64,000 nt of DNA from Mesorhizobium sp. NFR06 (GCF_900115245.1 NZ_FOVT01000013.1:62001-126000), one strand, 5' to 3'; positions 34,561 to 43,975 are shown, counted from the stretch's first letter. Translations and numbers: made by a program. Notes: generated from the letters alone by a model not told the origin.

Positions 34561-36057
34561 TCAGAGCCGCGGCCCGGCCACCATCCTGGCGACCCGCGCC
34601 ATGTCGGCGCTCATTTCGCGGTCGTCGTCGAGCGGTGCGACCAGCGCGCGCACGGTGGCATAGCTGCGCCGCGGGCCTTCGCCCATGCTGTCGAGCACGC
34701 CGCGCAGTTCGACGCCGGTGGCCGAGAAGATCAGTTCCATCGCTACCAGGTAGCGCAGGCGCTCGATGATCCCCGCGGTCTTGGCAACCACGCGCGGCGC
34801 CATCGACGACTGGTCCTCGACGCCGTCCGAGATGGCCAAGGGGCTGAGCGACATCGGATTGGCGAGATGGCGGATCTCCGCCTCGAGCGCCGCCACCGGC
34901 TTCTGCAATTCGGCATAGCCTTGGCGGCTTCCGCCCCTGGCCGACAAGAAGCGCGGCAGTTCCGCCACGGTCGGCGACATCAGCTTCATCGAGCGGTTGG
35001 CGGTGCCGACGGCGCAGTGCGCCAGCGCCTGGCCAAGATGCTCCCAGGCCAGCGTGAACGCCGTCAGGTCGAAATTGCCGTTGGAAAGGACGCGTTCGGC
35101 ATCAGGCAGGATCACGGGATTGTCGCCGGAATGGCCGAGCTCGATCTCGGTCGCCAGCTTGGCCTGCTCATACGCATGCAGCAGGCCGCCCCATACCTGC
35201 GGGACGCAGCGAAAGCTCAGCGGATCCTGCAGCCGTCGCGCGGCATTCTCCTGCCAAAGCCCGCTTCCCGAAAGCTCGGCCCTCAGCCGGGCGCCGATCT
35301 CGACCTGGCCGAATGCCGGTCGCGCGGCAAGCGCCTCCTCGTCGATGGCCTTGAGCGTGCAACGGAATGCCTCGTAATTCAGCGCGACCGCCGCCAGCGA
35401 CCAGTCGATCAGGCAAGCGACCTCTTCGAGCGCCAGGCAGGCCGTTCCGGTCGAAAGGCTGTTGGCGACGATGATGGCATGCCCGTCCTTCTCGCGCAGG
35501 TCGAGCGGTTCGAGCCCGGCGAGCCGTAGGGCCTCGGCCGACGGCATGATCCTGCCCTGATATTCCGCCTCGCCTTCGCCGCGCAGCGCCCTTGCCAGAT
35601 GGCCGAGCGGCGCAAGGTCCGCAGCGCCGACCGATCCCCAGCTCGGAATCATCGGGTGCACGCCGGCATTGAGCGCCGCGATCAGGCCCATGACCACGCC
35701 CTCCGAGGCGCCGGTACCGCCCGCGGCCATGCCGCAGATGCGCGCCGTCATCAGCGCCCGCACCGCCTCGGTCGGCAGCGACGGGCCGGCGCCCATCGAG
35801 TGGCTGAGCGGCACGCTGTGCTGGAAGGCGATCAGGTCGGCCTCTGCCAGCGGTGTGTCGACACAGGCGCCAAGCCCGGTGGTGACGCCATAGAGCGGCT
35901 TGCCGAGCCGGGTGAGATGCTCGATGAGGGCGCGGCTCGCGCGGATGCGGCGCATGGCTTCCTCACCGAGCACAAGCCGGGCATTGCGTCGCGCAATCTC
36001 GGCGACATCATCTGTACCGAGCGGCCTGGCGTCGAGGACGATCACTCTGGCTGTCAT
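34561..36057 (-). CDS. Aromatic amino acid lyase-like protein lacking the MIO Ser
   Basis: This 498-aa protein has the fold of the histidine/phenylalanine ammonia-lyase family: LYGVTTGLGAC (with the catalytic Tyr), ENAARRLQDPLSFRCVPQVWG and HSGDNPVI. The family makes its electrophile (MIO) from Ala-Ser-Gly in a GSVGASGDLAPL stretch. Here it reads GSVGAADLAPLGH at minus-strand 35600-35640: one residue shorter and without the Ser. I read this in the DNA directly. Either the cofactor is not formed and the reaction differs, or a different residue is used. The ATG at 36057 has AAGGA upstream. It does not lie in a histidine-degradation operon. Confidence 0.85.
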   Translation of the reverse strand: MTARVIVLDARPLGTDDVAEIARRNARLVLGEEAMRRIRASRALIEHLTRLGKPLYGVTTGLGACVDTPLAEADLIAFQHSVPLSHSMGAGPSLPTEAVRALMTARICGMAAGGTGASEGVVMGLIAALNAGVHPMIPSWGSVGAADLAPLGHLARALRGEGEAEYQGRIMPSAEALRLAGLEPLDLREKDGHAIIVANSLSTGTACLALEEVACLIDWSLAAVALNYEAFRCTLKAIDEEALAARPAFGQVEIGARLRAELSGSGLWQENAARRLQDPLSFRCVPQVWGGLLHAYEQAKLATEIELGHSGDNPVILPDAERVLSNGNFDLTAFTLAWEHLGQALAHCAVGTANRSMKLMSPTVAELPRFLSARGGSRQGYAELQKPVAALEAEIRHLANPMSLSPLAISDGVEDQSSMAPRVVAKTAGIIERLRYLVAMELIFSATGVELRGVLDSMGEGPRRSYATVRALVAPLDDDREMSADMARVARMVAGPRL

Positions 36058-36308
36058 CTGTCGGCTATTCCTTATGCGCGCCTGCGCTGGTGGCTTGCGG
36101 CCGAACGAACGCAGGATAGCTGCCATCGGCACCGGTCATTGTCGGAAATCCGCCGTCGCGATTGCCGTTATCTTTCTTCGGCGGTCCTGGTGTCAAACTG
36201 CTTGTAGGCGAATGTGGCGTCCATCAGCCAACGAAGGTGCCGGGCGGTCCGAGAACAGGCACGACCGGTCAAGCGGCGGCCAGGGCGGCAAAAAAATTCT
36301 GGGGCCGA

Positions 36309-36336
36309 TGTCACAAGACGCTGGGCCTTGCTCGTC
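36309..36336 (+). promoter_or_regulatory. ECF41-type promoter
   Basis: The -35 element TGTCACA (36309-36315) and the -10 element CGTC (36333-36336) are separated by 17 bp. This matches the known ECF41 consensus. It lies upstream of the CMD-family gene whose operon includes an ECF41 sigma factor, so the operon is probably autoregulated. Confidence 0.8.
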
Positions 36337-36367
36337 TTGAGGTCGGAACCAACGAAAGGAACCGACC

Positions 36368-36883
36368 ATGACTGTCAGACTTGATCCCCTTGCCGCCGCC
36401 CCGTCGCTGATGAAGGAGTGGCACCGCGCCTCGCTCGCCATTGCCGGCAGCCTCGACCCGGCGCTTGCCGAGCTCGTCGAGATCCGCGCCTCCCAGATCA
36501 ATGGCTGCGCCAACTGCATCAACATGCATTCGACCTATGCCCGCGAGGGCGGCGAGACCGAGCAGCGCATCTATCTGTTGTCGGCCTGGCGCGAGGCTCC
36601 GTGCTATACTGACCGCGAGCGCGCGGCGCTCGGCTGGACCGAGGCGCTGACCAGGATTTGCGAAGGCCATACGCATGAGGCGGCCTATGAAGCGCTGGAA
36701 GCGCATTTCTCCGAGGAGGAGCGGGTGAAGCTCACATTGATGATCAACATAATCAATGGCTGGAACCGCATCGCGGTCGGCTTTGGCGGCTTTGTCGATC
36801 CGGCGGCGGTCAAGGCTTCCAACAAGGCGGCTGCCGACAAGGCGGCTGCCGCCAAGACTGCCGACAAGGCGGCCGCCGCTTGA
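36368..36883 (+). CDS. Carboxymuconolactone decarboxylase-family (AhpD-like) protein
   Basis: This 171-aa protein has the CxxC redox pair with a following His, NGCANCINMH, of AhpD-like CMD proteins. It probably works as an alkylhydroperoxidase/disulfide reductase in the cytoplasm, but its substrate is unknown. The C-terminal 25 residues are a low-complexity Lys/Ala/Asp repeat (KAAADKAAAAKTADKAAAA). ECF41 sigma genes usually sit next to a CMD gene, and here the sigma gene overlaps its stop. Confidence 0.92.
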   Translation: MTVRLDPLAAAPSLMKEWHRASLAIAGSLDPALAELVEIRASQINGCANCINMHSTYAREGGETEQRIYLLSAWREAPCYTDRERAALGWTEALTRICEGHTHEAAYEALEAHFSEEERVKLTLMINIINGWNRIAVGFGGFVDPAAVKASNKAAADKAAAAKTADKAAAA

Positions 36884-37761
36884 CGACGGCGCCGGCATTC
36901 ACGGGCGCGGCGGCCGAATTCGAGCCGCTGCGCCCGAAGCTGATGCGGCTCGCCTACCGCATGCTCGGCTCGGTCGCCGATGCCGAGGACGTGGTGCAGG
37001 AGGCCTTCATCCGCTGGATGAGGACCGAGCGCGCCGAGGTGCGCTGGCCCGAGGCGTTCCTGCGCCGCACGGTCACGCGACTGTGCCTCGACCAGCTCAA
37101 ATCGGCGCGGCATCAGCGCGAGACCTATGTCGGCCCCTGGTTGCCCGAGCCGCTCGTGGAGGAAGACGAGGCCGACGACGTTACGTTGCCGCTGATGATG
37201 GCGCTGGAGCGCCTGTCGCCGCTCGAGCGCGCCGCCTTCCTGCTGCACGATGTATTCGGACTTCAATTCGAGGAAGTCGCGGCTGAGATCGAGCGCGATC
37301 CGGCGGCATGCCGCCAGCTTGCCGCCCGCGCGCGTGAGCATGTCCGCGAGGCACGGCCCCGGTTCAAGGTCGAGAAGCAGCGCGGACTGGAGATCGCCGA
37401 AGCCTTCTTCCAGGCTTCGCGCAGCGGCGACATGAAGGCGCTCGGCGCGATGCTGAGCGCCGATGTCACGGCGCATGCCGATGGCGGCGGCAAGCGTGCC
37501 GCGGCGACCGAGCCGGCGCTTGGTTACCAGGCGGTCATGACGCAATACGCGGTCGTCGCGGCGTGGCTCAAGGACAACCCCTCGAAGCTGATCCGCTACG
37601 GCTTCATCAACGGCCTGCCCGGCTTCGTCACGCTGGAGGTCGACGGCGAGCTTCAGACAACTGCCCTCGACATCGAGGACGGCAAGATCGCGGCGATCTA
37701 TGTCATGCGCAATCCCGACAAGCTGCGGCACCTGCACTTAGGGTTTCGGCCAGGGATATGA
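36880..37761 (+). CDS. RNA polymerase ECF41-type sigma factor
   Basis: This 293-aa sigma factor has sigma2 (DAEDVVQEAFIRWMR) and sigma4 (LSPLERAAFLLHDVFGLQFEE) regions, followed by a SnoaL-like C-terminal domain. The ECF41 landmarks WLPEPL, DGGGK and NPDKL are all present. In this group the C-terminal domain controls activity in place of a separate anti-sigma factor. The start is TTG at 36880, overlapping the CMD stop (TTGA). An ECF41 promoter lies upstream of the pair. Confidence 0.93.
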   Translation: MTTAPAFTGAAAEFEPLRPKLMRLAYRMLGSVADAEDVVQEAFIRWMRTERAEVRWPEAFLRRTVTRLCLDQLKSARHQRETYVGPWLPEPLVEEDEADDVTLPLMMALERLSPLERAAFLLHDVFGLQFEEVAAEIERDPAACRQLAARAREHVREARPRFKVEKQRGLEIAEAFFQASRSGDMKALGAMLSADVTAHADGGGKRAAATEPALGYQAVMTQYAVVAAWLKDNPSKLIRYGFINGLPGFVTLEVDGELQTTALDIEDGKIAAIYVMRNPDKLRHLHLGFRPGI

Positions 37762-37986
37762 CAGATTGCAGACCTGCCTGCAGCCGCAGGAGCAGGAAGC
37801 GACGGGTGTTTTCGACTGCATACGATCTGCCAGGGCAGCACCGTCCGACTCGTCAGAATTTTTTGCGCCAGGAACAGCGGGCGTCTTTCTCGAGCGAGAG
37901 ATGTTGCTGAGTTCTCTGACGGAACTTTTGTTCCGCTGGCGATTTTGGATATGCTGGTGATCCGTATGGCCAGAAGGGTTCCGCCG

Positions 37987-38262
37987 ATGACGAATTATCT
38001 TGCGATCTCCACTCTTGTTCTGGCCGCGGCGGTTGGCATGTCCAGCCCGACATCCGCCGGCGATCGGCACCACCGCCAGCAAACGGTCGAGCGTGAACGC
38101 TACGTCCCCGCCAATGGCGATATCATCGATATCCTGTTCGGCGGCCCGCGCTACTATGATGTCATGCTGGTCACAACAGCCGCAGGGGCCTGCTCCTACC
38201 ATCGGACTGGGCCGGATGCGTACGCACTGAACAAGATCAACGATCATCATTGCGGGAAATAG
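37987..38262 (+). CDS. Small secreted protein
   Basis: This 91-aa protein begins with a signal peptide (TNYLAISTLVLAAAVGMSS) and a cleavage site near TSAGD. The mature part is about 68 residues, with two cysteines (GACSYH and HHCGK) that may pair. Its function and family are not recognised. ATG 37987 has AGAAGGG 8 nt upstream; an in-frame ATG at 37966 is less likely. Confidence 0.75.
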   Translation: MTNYLAISTLVLAAAVGMSSPTSAGDRHHRQQTVERERYVPANGDIIDILFGGPRYYDVMLVTTAAGACSYHRTGPDAYALNKINDHHCGK

Positions 38263-38355
38263 GCTGCCAGCGGCGATCGCGCGATCTGCCACCTCGGCAG
38301 CCGCCCGGGTCCGGCCACGCGGGCTAATCATGGGCCTCGGATAGCCGCCCCAAAA

Positions 38356-38369
38356 TATTGTATACAATA
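38356..38369. promoter_or_regulatory. Perfect 14-bp palindrome, likely GntR operator
   Basis: TATTGTATACAATA is a perfect palindrome and fits the TTGTATACAA pattern bound by FCD-type GntR proteins. It sits 14 bp upstream of a good -35 hexamer (TTGACA, 38383-38388) for the binding-protein gene at 38471. The regulator at 43976 is FCD-type, which makes it the likely ligand-sensing repressor. Confidence 0.72.
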
Positions 38370-38470
38370 CTGCAGAAAAATGTTGACAATCTGCCGCAGG
38401 CAGTTTCCCTTACGCTATCCGCGCAGCCGCTGAGCAAAAACAAAGCGCGGTAACCAAAGGGGAACTGCAG

Positions 38471-39673
38471 ATGATCAACCGACGCTCGACTCTCAAATCA
38501 TTGGCGCTTGGCGCCGTCTCGACCCTGGCGATCGCCGCTGTCGGCATGCCGTCGGCGCTAGCTGAAAACAAGGAGCTGAAAATCGGCTTCGTTGGCGTCA
38601 CCAGCGGTCCCGCCGCCGCCTGGGGCACGTCGAATGTGCGCTCGATGCAGACGCGCGCCGCCTGGATCAACGAGACCGGCGGCGTCAAGATCGGCAATGA
38701 CACCTACAACATCAACATCGTCACCTTCGACGACCAGAAGGATCCCAAGCGCGCCATCGCCGGCATGGAGAAGATGGCGCAGGAAGGCATCCATTATGTC
38801 GTCGGACCGAATGTCGATGATGGCGCCGCCGCGGTCCGCCCCGTCGCCGAGGCCAACGGCATCATCTATTTCCCCTACGCCTTCCCGAAGGCGCTTTACC
38901 AGAAGCCCGCCTCGAATGCCGTGCTTGGCATGATCGCCAACTATCAGTCGGGCCCGGCTATCTACAAATATCTCAAGGAAAACAAAGGCGTGAAGAAGAT
39001 CGCCTTTGTCGCCGCCAACGAATCCGACCCGCTCAGCCAGCGTGACAGCGGCGTCGAGGCGGCCAAGGCGCTCGGGCTCGATGTCGTCGCGCAGAACGAC
39101 ACCTACCAGAACGACACCCGCGACTTCACGCCGGTGCTGACGCCGATCGTCGCGCTGAAGCCCGACCTGCTCGTCTTGTCGGGCGTGGCGCCGGCCAATG
39201 CGCCGCTGCTCATCCGCGCCGCTCGCGAGCTCGGCTACGAAGGCCTGATCTCGACCGAAACGGCGCAGGACGCGAAAGTTCTTCAGGAGGGAGCCGGTGA
39301 ATACGCCAACGGCTTCATTTCCGTCGGTGGTGCCTCCACGCCGGAGATCGCCTCGGACTCGATGAAGGAGTTCGTCACCCGCTATACCAAGATGTTCGGC
39401 GAATATAACGACGAGTCCAACACCAAGGTCTACGCGCTCGAATACATCATCGAAACGCTGAAGGCCAACCCCAAGGCGATCAACGATGTCGCGGAATTCA
39501 AGAAGACCATGGACACCTTCTCGGCGCCCAATCCGTTCCTGAAGGGCGACGCCAAGCTGAGCTATGTCGGCACGACGTCGTTCGGCCAGAAGCGCCAGCT
39601 CTCGGTGCCGATGGTGGTTAATGAGTACAAGGACGGTGCATTCCAGACCTTGTTCGTCGGTTCTGTCGACTAA
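38471..39673 (+). CDS. ABC transporter substrate-binding protein, LivK type
   Basis: This 400-aa periplasmic binding protein has a signal peptide with RR (INRRSTLKSLALGA) ending near ALAEN. The mature part is a type-1 periplasmic-binding domain (KIGFVGVTSGPAAAWG, HYVVGPNVDDGAAAVRPVAE). These proteins bind branched-chain amino acids, urea, amides or related compounds. The permeases and ATPases that follow form a LivHMGF-type importer. The racemase that ends the operon suggests a hydantoin- or allantoin-like ligand (inference). Confidence 0.92.
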   Translation: MINRRSTLKSLALGAVSTLAIAAVGMPSALAENKELKIGFVGVTSGPAAAWGTSNVRSMQTRAAWINETGGVKIGNDTYNINIVTFDDQKDPKRAIAGMEKMAQEGIHYVVGPNVDDGAAAVRPVAEANGIIYFPYAFPKALYQKPASNAVLGMIANYQSGPAIYKYLKENKGVKKIAFVAANESDPLSQRDSGVEAAKALGLDVVAQNDTYQNDTRDFTPVLTPIVALKPDLLVLSGVAPANAPLLIRAARELGYEGLISTETAQDAKVLQEGAGEYANGFISVGGASTPEIASDSMKEFVTRYTKMFGEYNDESNTKVYALEYIIETLKANPKAINDVAEFKKTMDTFSAPNPFLKGDAKLSYVGTTSFGQKRQLSVPMVVNEYKDGAFQTLFVGSVD

Positions 39674-39753
39674 GGTTCGGTTCCTAGGTTAATTCCTCCC
39701 GCATGCCGGGGGTCCGGACGGCGTTCCGGGCTCCCGGAAGATCGAAGGTATCC

Positions 39754-40620
39754 ATGGAACAGGTGATCGCCAACGGATTGTATCTCGGTGCTCAGTATGC
39801 GCTGATCGCGCTGGGCCTCACCCTGATCTTCGCCTTGATGAACGTGCTCAATTTCGCGCACGGACAGATGTACGTGCTGGGCGGGTTCATCACCTACACC
39901 GTCTACGGACAGCTCGGCCTGCCTTTCGTGGTGGCGCTGCTGGCCTCCGGCGTCACGCTCGCCGTCATCGGCGCGCTGATGGAGAAATTTCTCTTCCGCA
40001 CCGTCATCCGGCGCAGTCATCGCGAGGAGAGCACGATGTTGCTTGCCGCGGCGACGGCCTTCTTCTTCGATGCCGTCATCCTGCTCCTCTTCGGTGAGAA
40101 GCAGCGCGGCGTTCCCAAGATCGTCAAGGGCGTCTTCAACGACGCCGGCATCATCATGCCTTACGACCGCATGGTCGTCGGCGCCCTCGCCATCGTCTTC
40201 ATCGCCGCCTTCGTCCTCTACATGCAGTACAGCAGGGTCGGCCGCGCCATGCGGGCGCTCGCCCAGGATCGCGTCGCCGCCCAGCTGATGGGTGTCAGGG
40301 TCGACCGCTATTCGATGATCGGCTTCGCCATGGGCGCGATGCTGGCCGGCGTCGTCGGCGGGCTGCTGGTCACCATCACCGGCGTCAATTCCGGCATCGG
40401 CGGCCCGATCTCGATCAAGGCCTTCCTGATGGTGATGATCGGCGGCGCCGGCGTCGTCGGCGGCGCGATCGCCGGCGGCTTCATCCTCGGCATGATGGAA
40501 TCGGTCGGCCTCACAGTGCTGCGCGAATATGGCGACGTCACCTACCTGGTGATCTTTGCCGCCCTGATGGTCTTTCTGTCGATCCGCCCCAACGGGCTGA
40601 TGGGCAAGCCGTGGGGTTGA
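39754..40620 (+). CDS. ABC transporter permease, LivH type
   Basis: This 288-aa inner-membrane permease has the LivH N-terminus VIANGLYLGAQYALIALGLT and about eight helices, with the Gly-rich later region (MIGGAGVVGGAIAGGFILG). It begins at ATG 39754 with AAGG upstream and follows the binding-protein gene by 80 bp. It is 7 bp from the LivM gene. Confidence 0.92.
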   Translation: MEQVIANGLYLGAQYALIALGLTLIFALMNVLNFAHGQMYVLGGFITYTVYGQLGLPFVVALLASGVTLAVIGALMEKFLFRTVIRRSHREESTMLLAAATAFFFDAVILLLFGEKQRGVPKIVKGVFNDAGIIMPYDRMVVGALAIVFIAAFVLYMQYSRVGRAMRALAQDRVAAQLMGVRVDRYSMIGFAMGAMLAGVVGGLLVTITGVNSGIGGPISIKAFLMVMIGGAGVVGGAIAGGFILGMMESVGLTVLREYGDVTYLVIFAALMVFLSIRPNGLMGKPWG

Positions 40621-40627
40621 CAGCGCC

Positions 40628-41608
40628 ATGACCCACAAACGCAATGTGAAAATCGCTTCGGTCGTCGCCTTCCTGGCGATAGTCTTCATCGCCGTGCCGG
40701 CGGCGATCTCGGCGAGCGGCCGCATCGACCTCTACTACACGCTGACCTCCGTGGCGCTGCTCAGCATCGGCAGCGCCGGCGTGTGGCTCACCTTCTACAT
40801 CGGCCGCATCAACATCGGCCAGGGCGCCTATGCGCTGATGGGCGGCTACGTGTCGGCCGTGCTGGTGATGAACCATGGCTGGTCGTTCTGGCCGACGCTG
40901 CCGGTGGCCGGTCTCTTCTGCGCCGCGGCCAGCGTGCTGATCGGCCTGCCGATTCTGCGGCTGCGCGGGGTCTACTTCGCCATGGTGACACTGACTCTGA
41001 CCGAGGTCGCGCGCCTGCTCGCGCTGGCCCTGCCGATCACCAACGGCGCCAAGGGCATCGTCAGCATTCCTCTACCGGGCGCCTTGTCGATCTTCGGCCT
41101 GACCGTCATTCCGGATTTCGCCGTGCTGCAGAATTCGCGTCTTGCCTTCTATCTGCTCGCGGTCACCGTCATGGTGGTCTGCTTCGCGGTGATGTACCGG
41201 CTGGTCAATTCGCGCATCGGCAAGCTTTGTCAGTCGCTGCAGCAGAACGAGGAGCTCGCGTCCTCGATCGGCGTCAACATCGCCTATCTGCGCGTCATCG
41301 CCTATGCCGTCTCGTCCTTCTTCGGCGGCGTATCCGGCGCCATCTTTGCCGCAATCTCGCAGTCGATCTATCCGTCGAGCTTCACCGTCACCGATTCCGT
41401 CAACTTCATGCTGAACTGCTTCCTCGGCGGCCTCGGCTACGTGTTCGGACCGATGCTGGGCACGCTGGTGCTTTATTTCGGCTGGGACCTTCTGTTCCAG
41501 ACCGGCCAGTTCCAGTTGCTCATTTATTCCGGCCTGATGATCGTCTTGATGCTGGTGCTGCCCAACGGCTTGCTCAGCCTTGCCGAAATGACCCGGAAAA
41601 AGGGTTGA
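40628..41608 (+). CDS. ABC transporter permease, LivM type
   Basis: This 326-aa inner-membrane permease has about eight helices and the LivM patterns YVSAVLVMNHGWSFW and LRLRGVYFAMVTLTLTEVA, then GGVSGAIFAAISQSIYPSSF. It pairs with the LivH-type protein. It is 3 bp from the LivG gene. Confidence 0.92.
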   Translation: MTHKRNVKIASVVAFLAIVFIAVPAAISASGRIDLYYTLTSVALLSIGSAGVWLTFYIGRINIGQGAYALMGGYVSAVLVMNHGWSFWPTLPVAGLFCAAASVLIGLPILRLRGVYFAMVTLTLTEVARLLALALPITNGAKGIVSIPLPGALSIFGLTVIPDFAVLQNSRLAFYLLAVTVMVVCFAVMYRLVNSRIGKLCQSLQQNEELASSIGVNIAYLRVIAYAVSSFFGGVSGAIFAAISQSIYPSSFTVTDSVNFMLNCFLGGLGYVFGPMLGTLVLYFGWDLLFQTGQFQLLIYSGLMIVLMLVLPNGLLSLAEMTRKKG

Positions 41609-41611
41609 GCC

Positions 41612-42391
41612 ATGGCCGAAATGCTCGAAGTCTCCGGCCTGACAAAACGCTTCGGCGGCCTCGTCGCGGTCAATAACGTCTCCTTCTCGGTGCGCGAAAA
41701 GGAAATCCTGTCGGTCATCGGGCCGAACGGCGCCGGCAAGTCGACGCTGTTCAAGCTGATCTCGTCGTTCCTGCGGCCGACAACCGGCGAGGTGCGCTTG
41801 AAGGGCGAACGCATCTCCGGACTCGCGCCGCACATCGCCGCCCGCAGGGGCGTCGTGCGCACGTTCCAGGAAACGACCATCTTTAAAAACATGAGCGTGC
41901 GCGACAACGTCGTCATCGCGCACCATCTGCGCTCGAAGGCGAGCCTTTTCGGCTTCTTCCTCGGCACAGGCACGGCGAAGGCCGACGAGGCGGCCTTCGG
42001 CGCATCGGCCGATGAGATACTGGAACTGCTCGGTCTTTCCTCACTCGCCGAAGAGACCGCCCGCAATCTGCCGCACGGCCATTTGCGGGCACTGGGCATC
42101 GCCATCGGTCTCGCCACGGACCCGTCCATTCTGCTGCTCGATGAACCTTTCGCCGGGATGAACCACGACGAGACGATGCGAATGGTGGCCATGGTGCGTC
42201 GCCTGCGCGAGCGCGGCCTCACCATCCTGCTCGTCGAGCACGACATGCCAGCCGTCATGAGGATCTCGGACCGCATCGTCGTCCTCAATTTCGGGCAGAA
42301 GATCGCCGAGGGTACCCCGTCGGAAATCCAGGCCGACGACAAGGTGATCGAAGCCTATCTCGGCAGCGAAGACGAGGCGATCGGCCTATGA
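41612..42391 (+). CDS. ABC transporter ATPase, LivG type
   Basis: This 259-aa ATPase has Walker A GPNGAGKSTL and Walker B ILLLDEPFAGMNHDET. The signature reads LPHGHLRALGIA, differing from the common LSYGQQRRLEIA, but this variant occurs in one LivG subgroup and the hydrolytic residues are kept. It is expected to be active with the LivF partner. Its end overlaps the LivF start (ATGA). Confidence 0.92.
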   Translation: MAEMLEVSGLTKRFGGLVAVNNVSFSVREKEILSVIGPNGAGKSTLFKLISSFLRPTTGEVRLKGERISGLAPHIAARRGVVRTFQETTIFKNMSVRDNVVIAHHLRSKASLFGFFLGTGTAKADEAAFGASADEILELLGLSSLAEETARNLPHGHLRALGIAIGLATDPSILLLDEPFAGMNHDETMRMVAMVRRLRERGLTILLVEHDMPAVMRISDRIVVLNFGQKIAEGTPSEIQADDKVIEAYLGSEDEAIGL

Positions 42392-43110
42392 ACCGGATCC
42401 TGAACTTCACCAATGTCGAACTCTACTACGACCACGTCTATGCGCTGAAAGGCGTTTCGCTCGAGGTCAACGAAGGCGAGACCGTCGCGCTCATCGGCGC
42501 CAACGGCGCCGGCAAGTCCTCGATCCTTCGCGCCATCACCGGCCTGCGCAAGATAAGGTCCGGCGAGATCCACTACAGCGGCAAACGCATCGACGGCGCC
42601 GCCCCGGACGAGATCGTCAAGATGGGCATCGCCATGGTGCCGGAAGGGCGCCGCGTCTTCCCGTATATGACGGTCAGGGACAATCTCCTGATGGGCGCCT
42701 TCACGCGTTCGAGCAAATCCGAGATCGCCGCATCGATGGAGATGGTGCTGGGGCGCTTTCCGCGCCTCAAGGAGCGCTTCTCGCAGGCCGCCGGCACGAT
42801 GAGCGGCGGCGAGCAGCAGATGCTGGTCATCGGCCGCGCCCTGATGGCGAAGCCCAGGCTTTTGCTGCTCGACGAACCGTCGCTCGGTGTCGCGCCAAAG
42901 CTCGTCCAGGATATCGCCCGCTCGATCGTCGCCATCAACCGCGACGAGAAGGTCAGTGTGCTCCTGGTCGAGCAGAATTCCCGCATGGCGCTGCGCATCT
43001 CGCAGCGGGCCTATGCGCTGACCACCGGCAGCGTCGCGCTGAGCGGCAACTCCACCGAATTGCTGACCGACGACCGGGTCCAGCGTCTTTATCTCGGCGG
43101 CGAGATCTGA
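42388..43110 (+). CDS. ABC transporter ATPase, LivF type
   Basis: This 240-aa ATPase has Walker A GANGAGKSSI, signature MSGGEQQMLVIGRAL and Walker B LLLLDEPSLGVAP. It is the second ATPase of the LivHMGF-type importer, translationally coupled to LivG by a 4-bp overlap. Confidence 0.93.
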   Translation: MNRILNFTNVELYYDHVYALKGVSLEVNEGETVALIGANGAGKSSILRAITGLRKIRSGEIHYSGKRIDGAAPDEIVKMGIAMVPEGRRVFPYMTVRDNLLMGAFTRSSKSEIAASMEMVLGRFPRLKERFSQAAGTMSGGEQQMLVIGRALMAKPRLLLLDEPSLGVAPKLVQDIARSIVAINRDEKVSVLLVEQNSRMALRISQRAYALTTGSVALSGNSTELLTDDRVQRLYLGGEI

Positions 43111-43120
43111 GGCTGATTTA

Positions 43121-43864
43121 ATGCGCATACTCGTCATCAACCCCAACACGACCGCATCGATGACTGCCAAGGTAGGCGAGGCGGCATCTTCCGTCGCGTC
43201 CGCTGCGACTGAAATCGTCGCCGTCAATCCGGCTGACGGTCCGCCGAGCATTGAGGGTTACTTCGACGAGGTGTTCGCCATTCCTGGCATCATCGCCGAG
43301 ATGGGCAAGGCGCCGGCCGCGGATGCCTATGTCATCGCCTGCTTCGACGATACCGGGCTCGATGCCGCACGTTGCGCCACCGAGGCTCCGGTCATCGGCA
43401 TCGGCGAGGCGGCCTTCCACCTTGCCAGCCTGGTCGCCGGCAAGTTCAGCGTCGTCACCACACTTGCCCGCTCGGTGCCGGCGATCGAGCACAATCTGGC
43501 CAAATACGGCCTCGCCTCGCGCTGCGCCAAGGTGCGCTCGTCCGAAGTCGCCGTGCTCGAGCTCGAACGCCCAGGCTCGAACGCCAGGCACAAGATATCG
43601 CAGGAGATCGCGCGCGCCATCCGTGAGGATGGTGCCGAGGCGATCGTCCTCGGCTGCGCCGGCATGGCCGACCTCGCGCACAGCCTGTCCGAAGAGCACG
43701 GCGTTCCCGTGCTCGATGGCGTCGTCTGCGCCGTCACGCTGGCCGAGAGCCTGTTCAAGGTCGGCTTGAAGACGTCGAAGATCGGCGGCTATGCGGCCCC
43801 GCGCGGCAAGCGGTTTGCCGGCATGTTCGCACCGCTCTCGCCCACGGAAGCTGAGATCGTCTAG
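43121..43864 (+). CDS. Asp/Glu/hydantoin racemase-family protein
   Basis: This 247-aa protein starts RILVINPNTTASMT, the usual start of hydantoin/allantoin racemases. It has two cysteines in the places of the family catalytic pair: IACFDDTGLDAAR and VLGCAGMADL. It should interconvert the enantiomers of a hydantoin-type compound in the cytoplasm. It closes the transporter operon (10 bp after LivF), so the imported ligand is likely its substrate or a precursor. Confidence 0.9.
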   Translation: MRILVINPNTTASMTAKVGEAASSVASAATEIVAVNPADGPPSIEGYFDEVFAIPGIIAEMGKAPAADAYVIACFDDTGLDAARCATEAPVIGIGEAAFHLASLVAGKFSVVTTLARSVPAIEHNLAKYGLASRCAKVRSSEVAVLELERPGSNARHKISQEIARAIREDGAEAIVLGCAGMADLAHSLSEEHGVPVLDGVVCAVTLAESLFKVGLKTSKIGGYAAPRGKRFAGMFAPLSPTEAEIV

Positions 43865-43975
43865 GCGGCTTCATGCTGCCGGACGACCGGCCGGCGCCGG
43901 GCTGGGTGGGATTGACCGCCGCGCGAGCGATACTAGATTGGGCGGGCTGCCGGCGATTTGGGGGCAGATCGGGCC

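Noticed and set aside
34240-35529. 429-codon open frame on the plus strand
   Set aside because: It is mostly antisense to the lyase gene and has no family pattern.
41612-42391. LivG-type ATPase with unusual signature LPHGHLR
   Set aside because: Considered as another degenerate ATPase, but Walker A and B are intact and this signature is known in a LivG subgroup.
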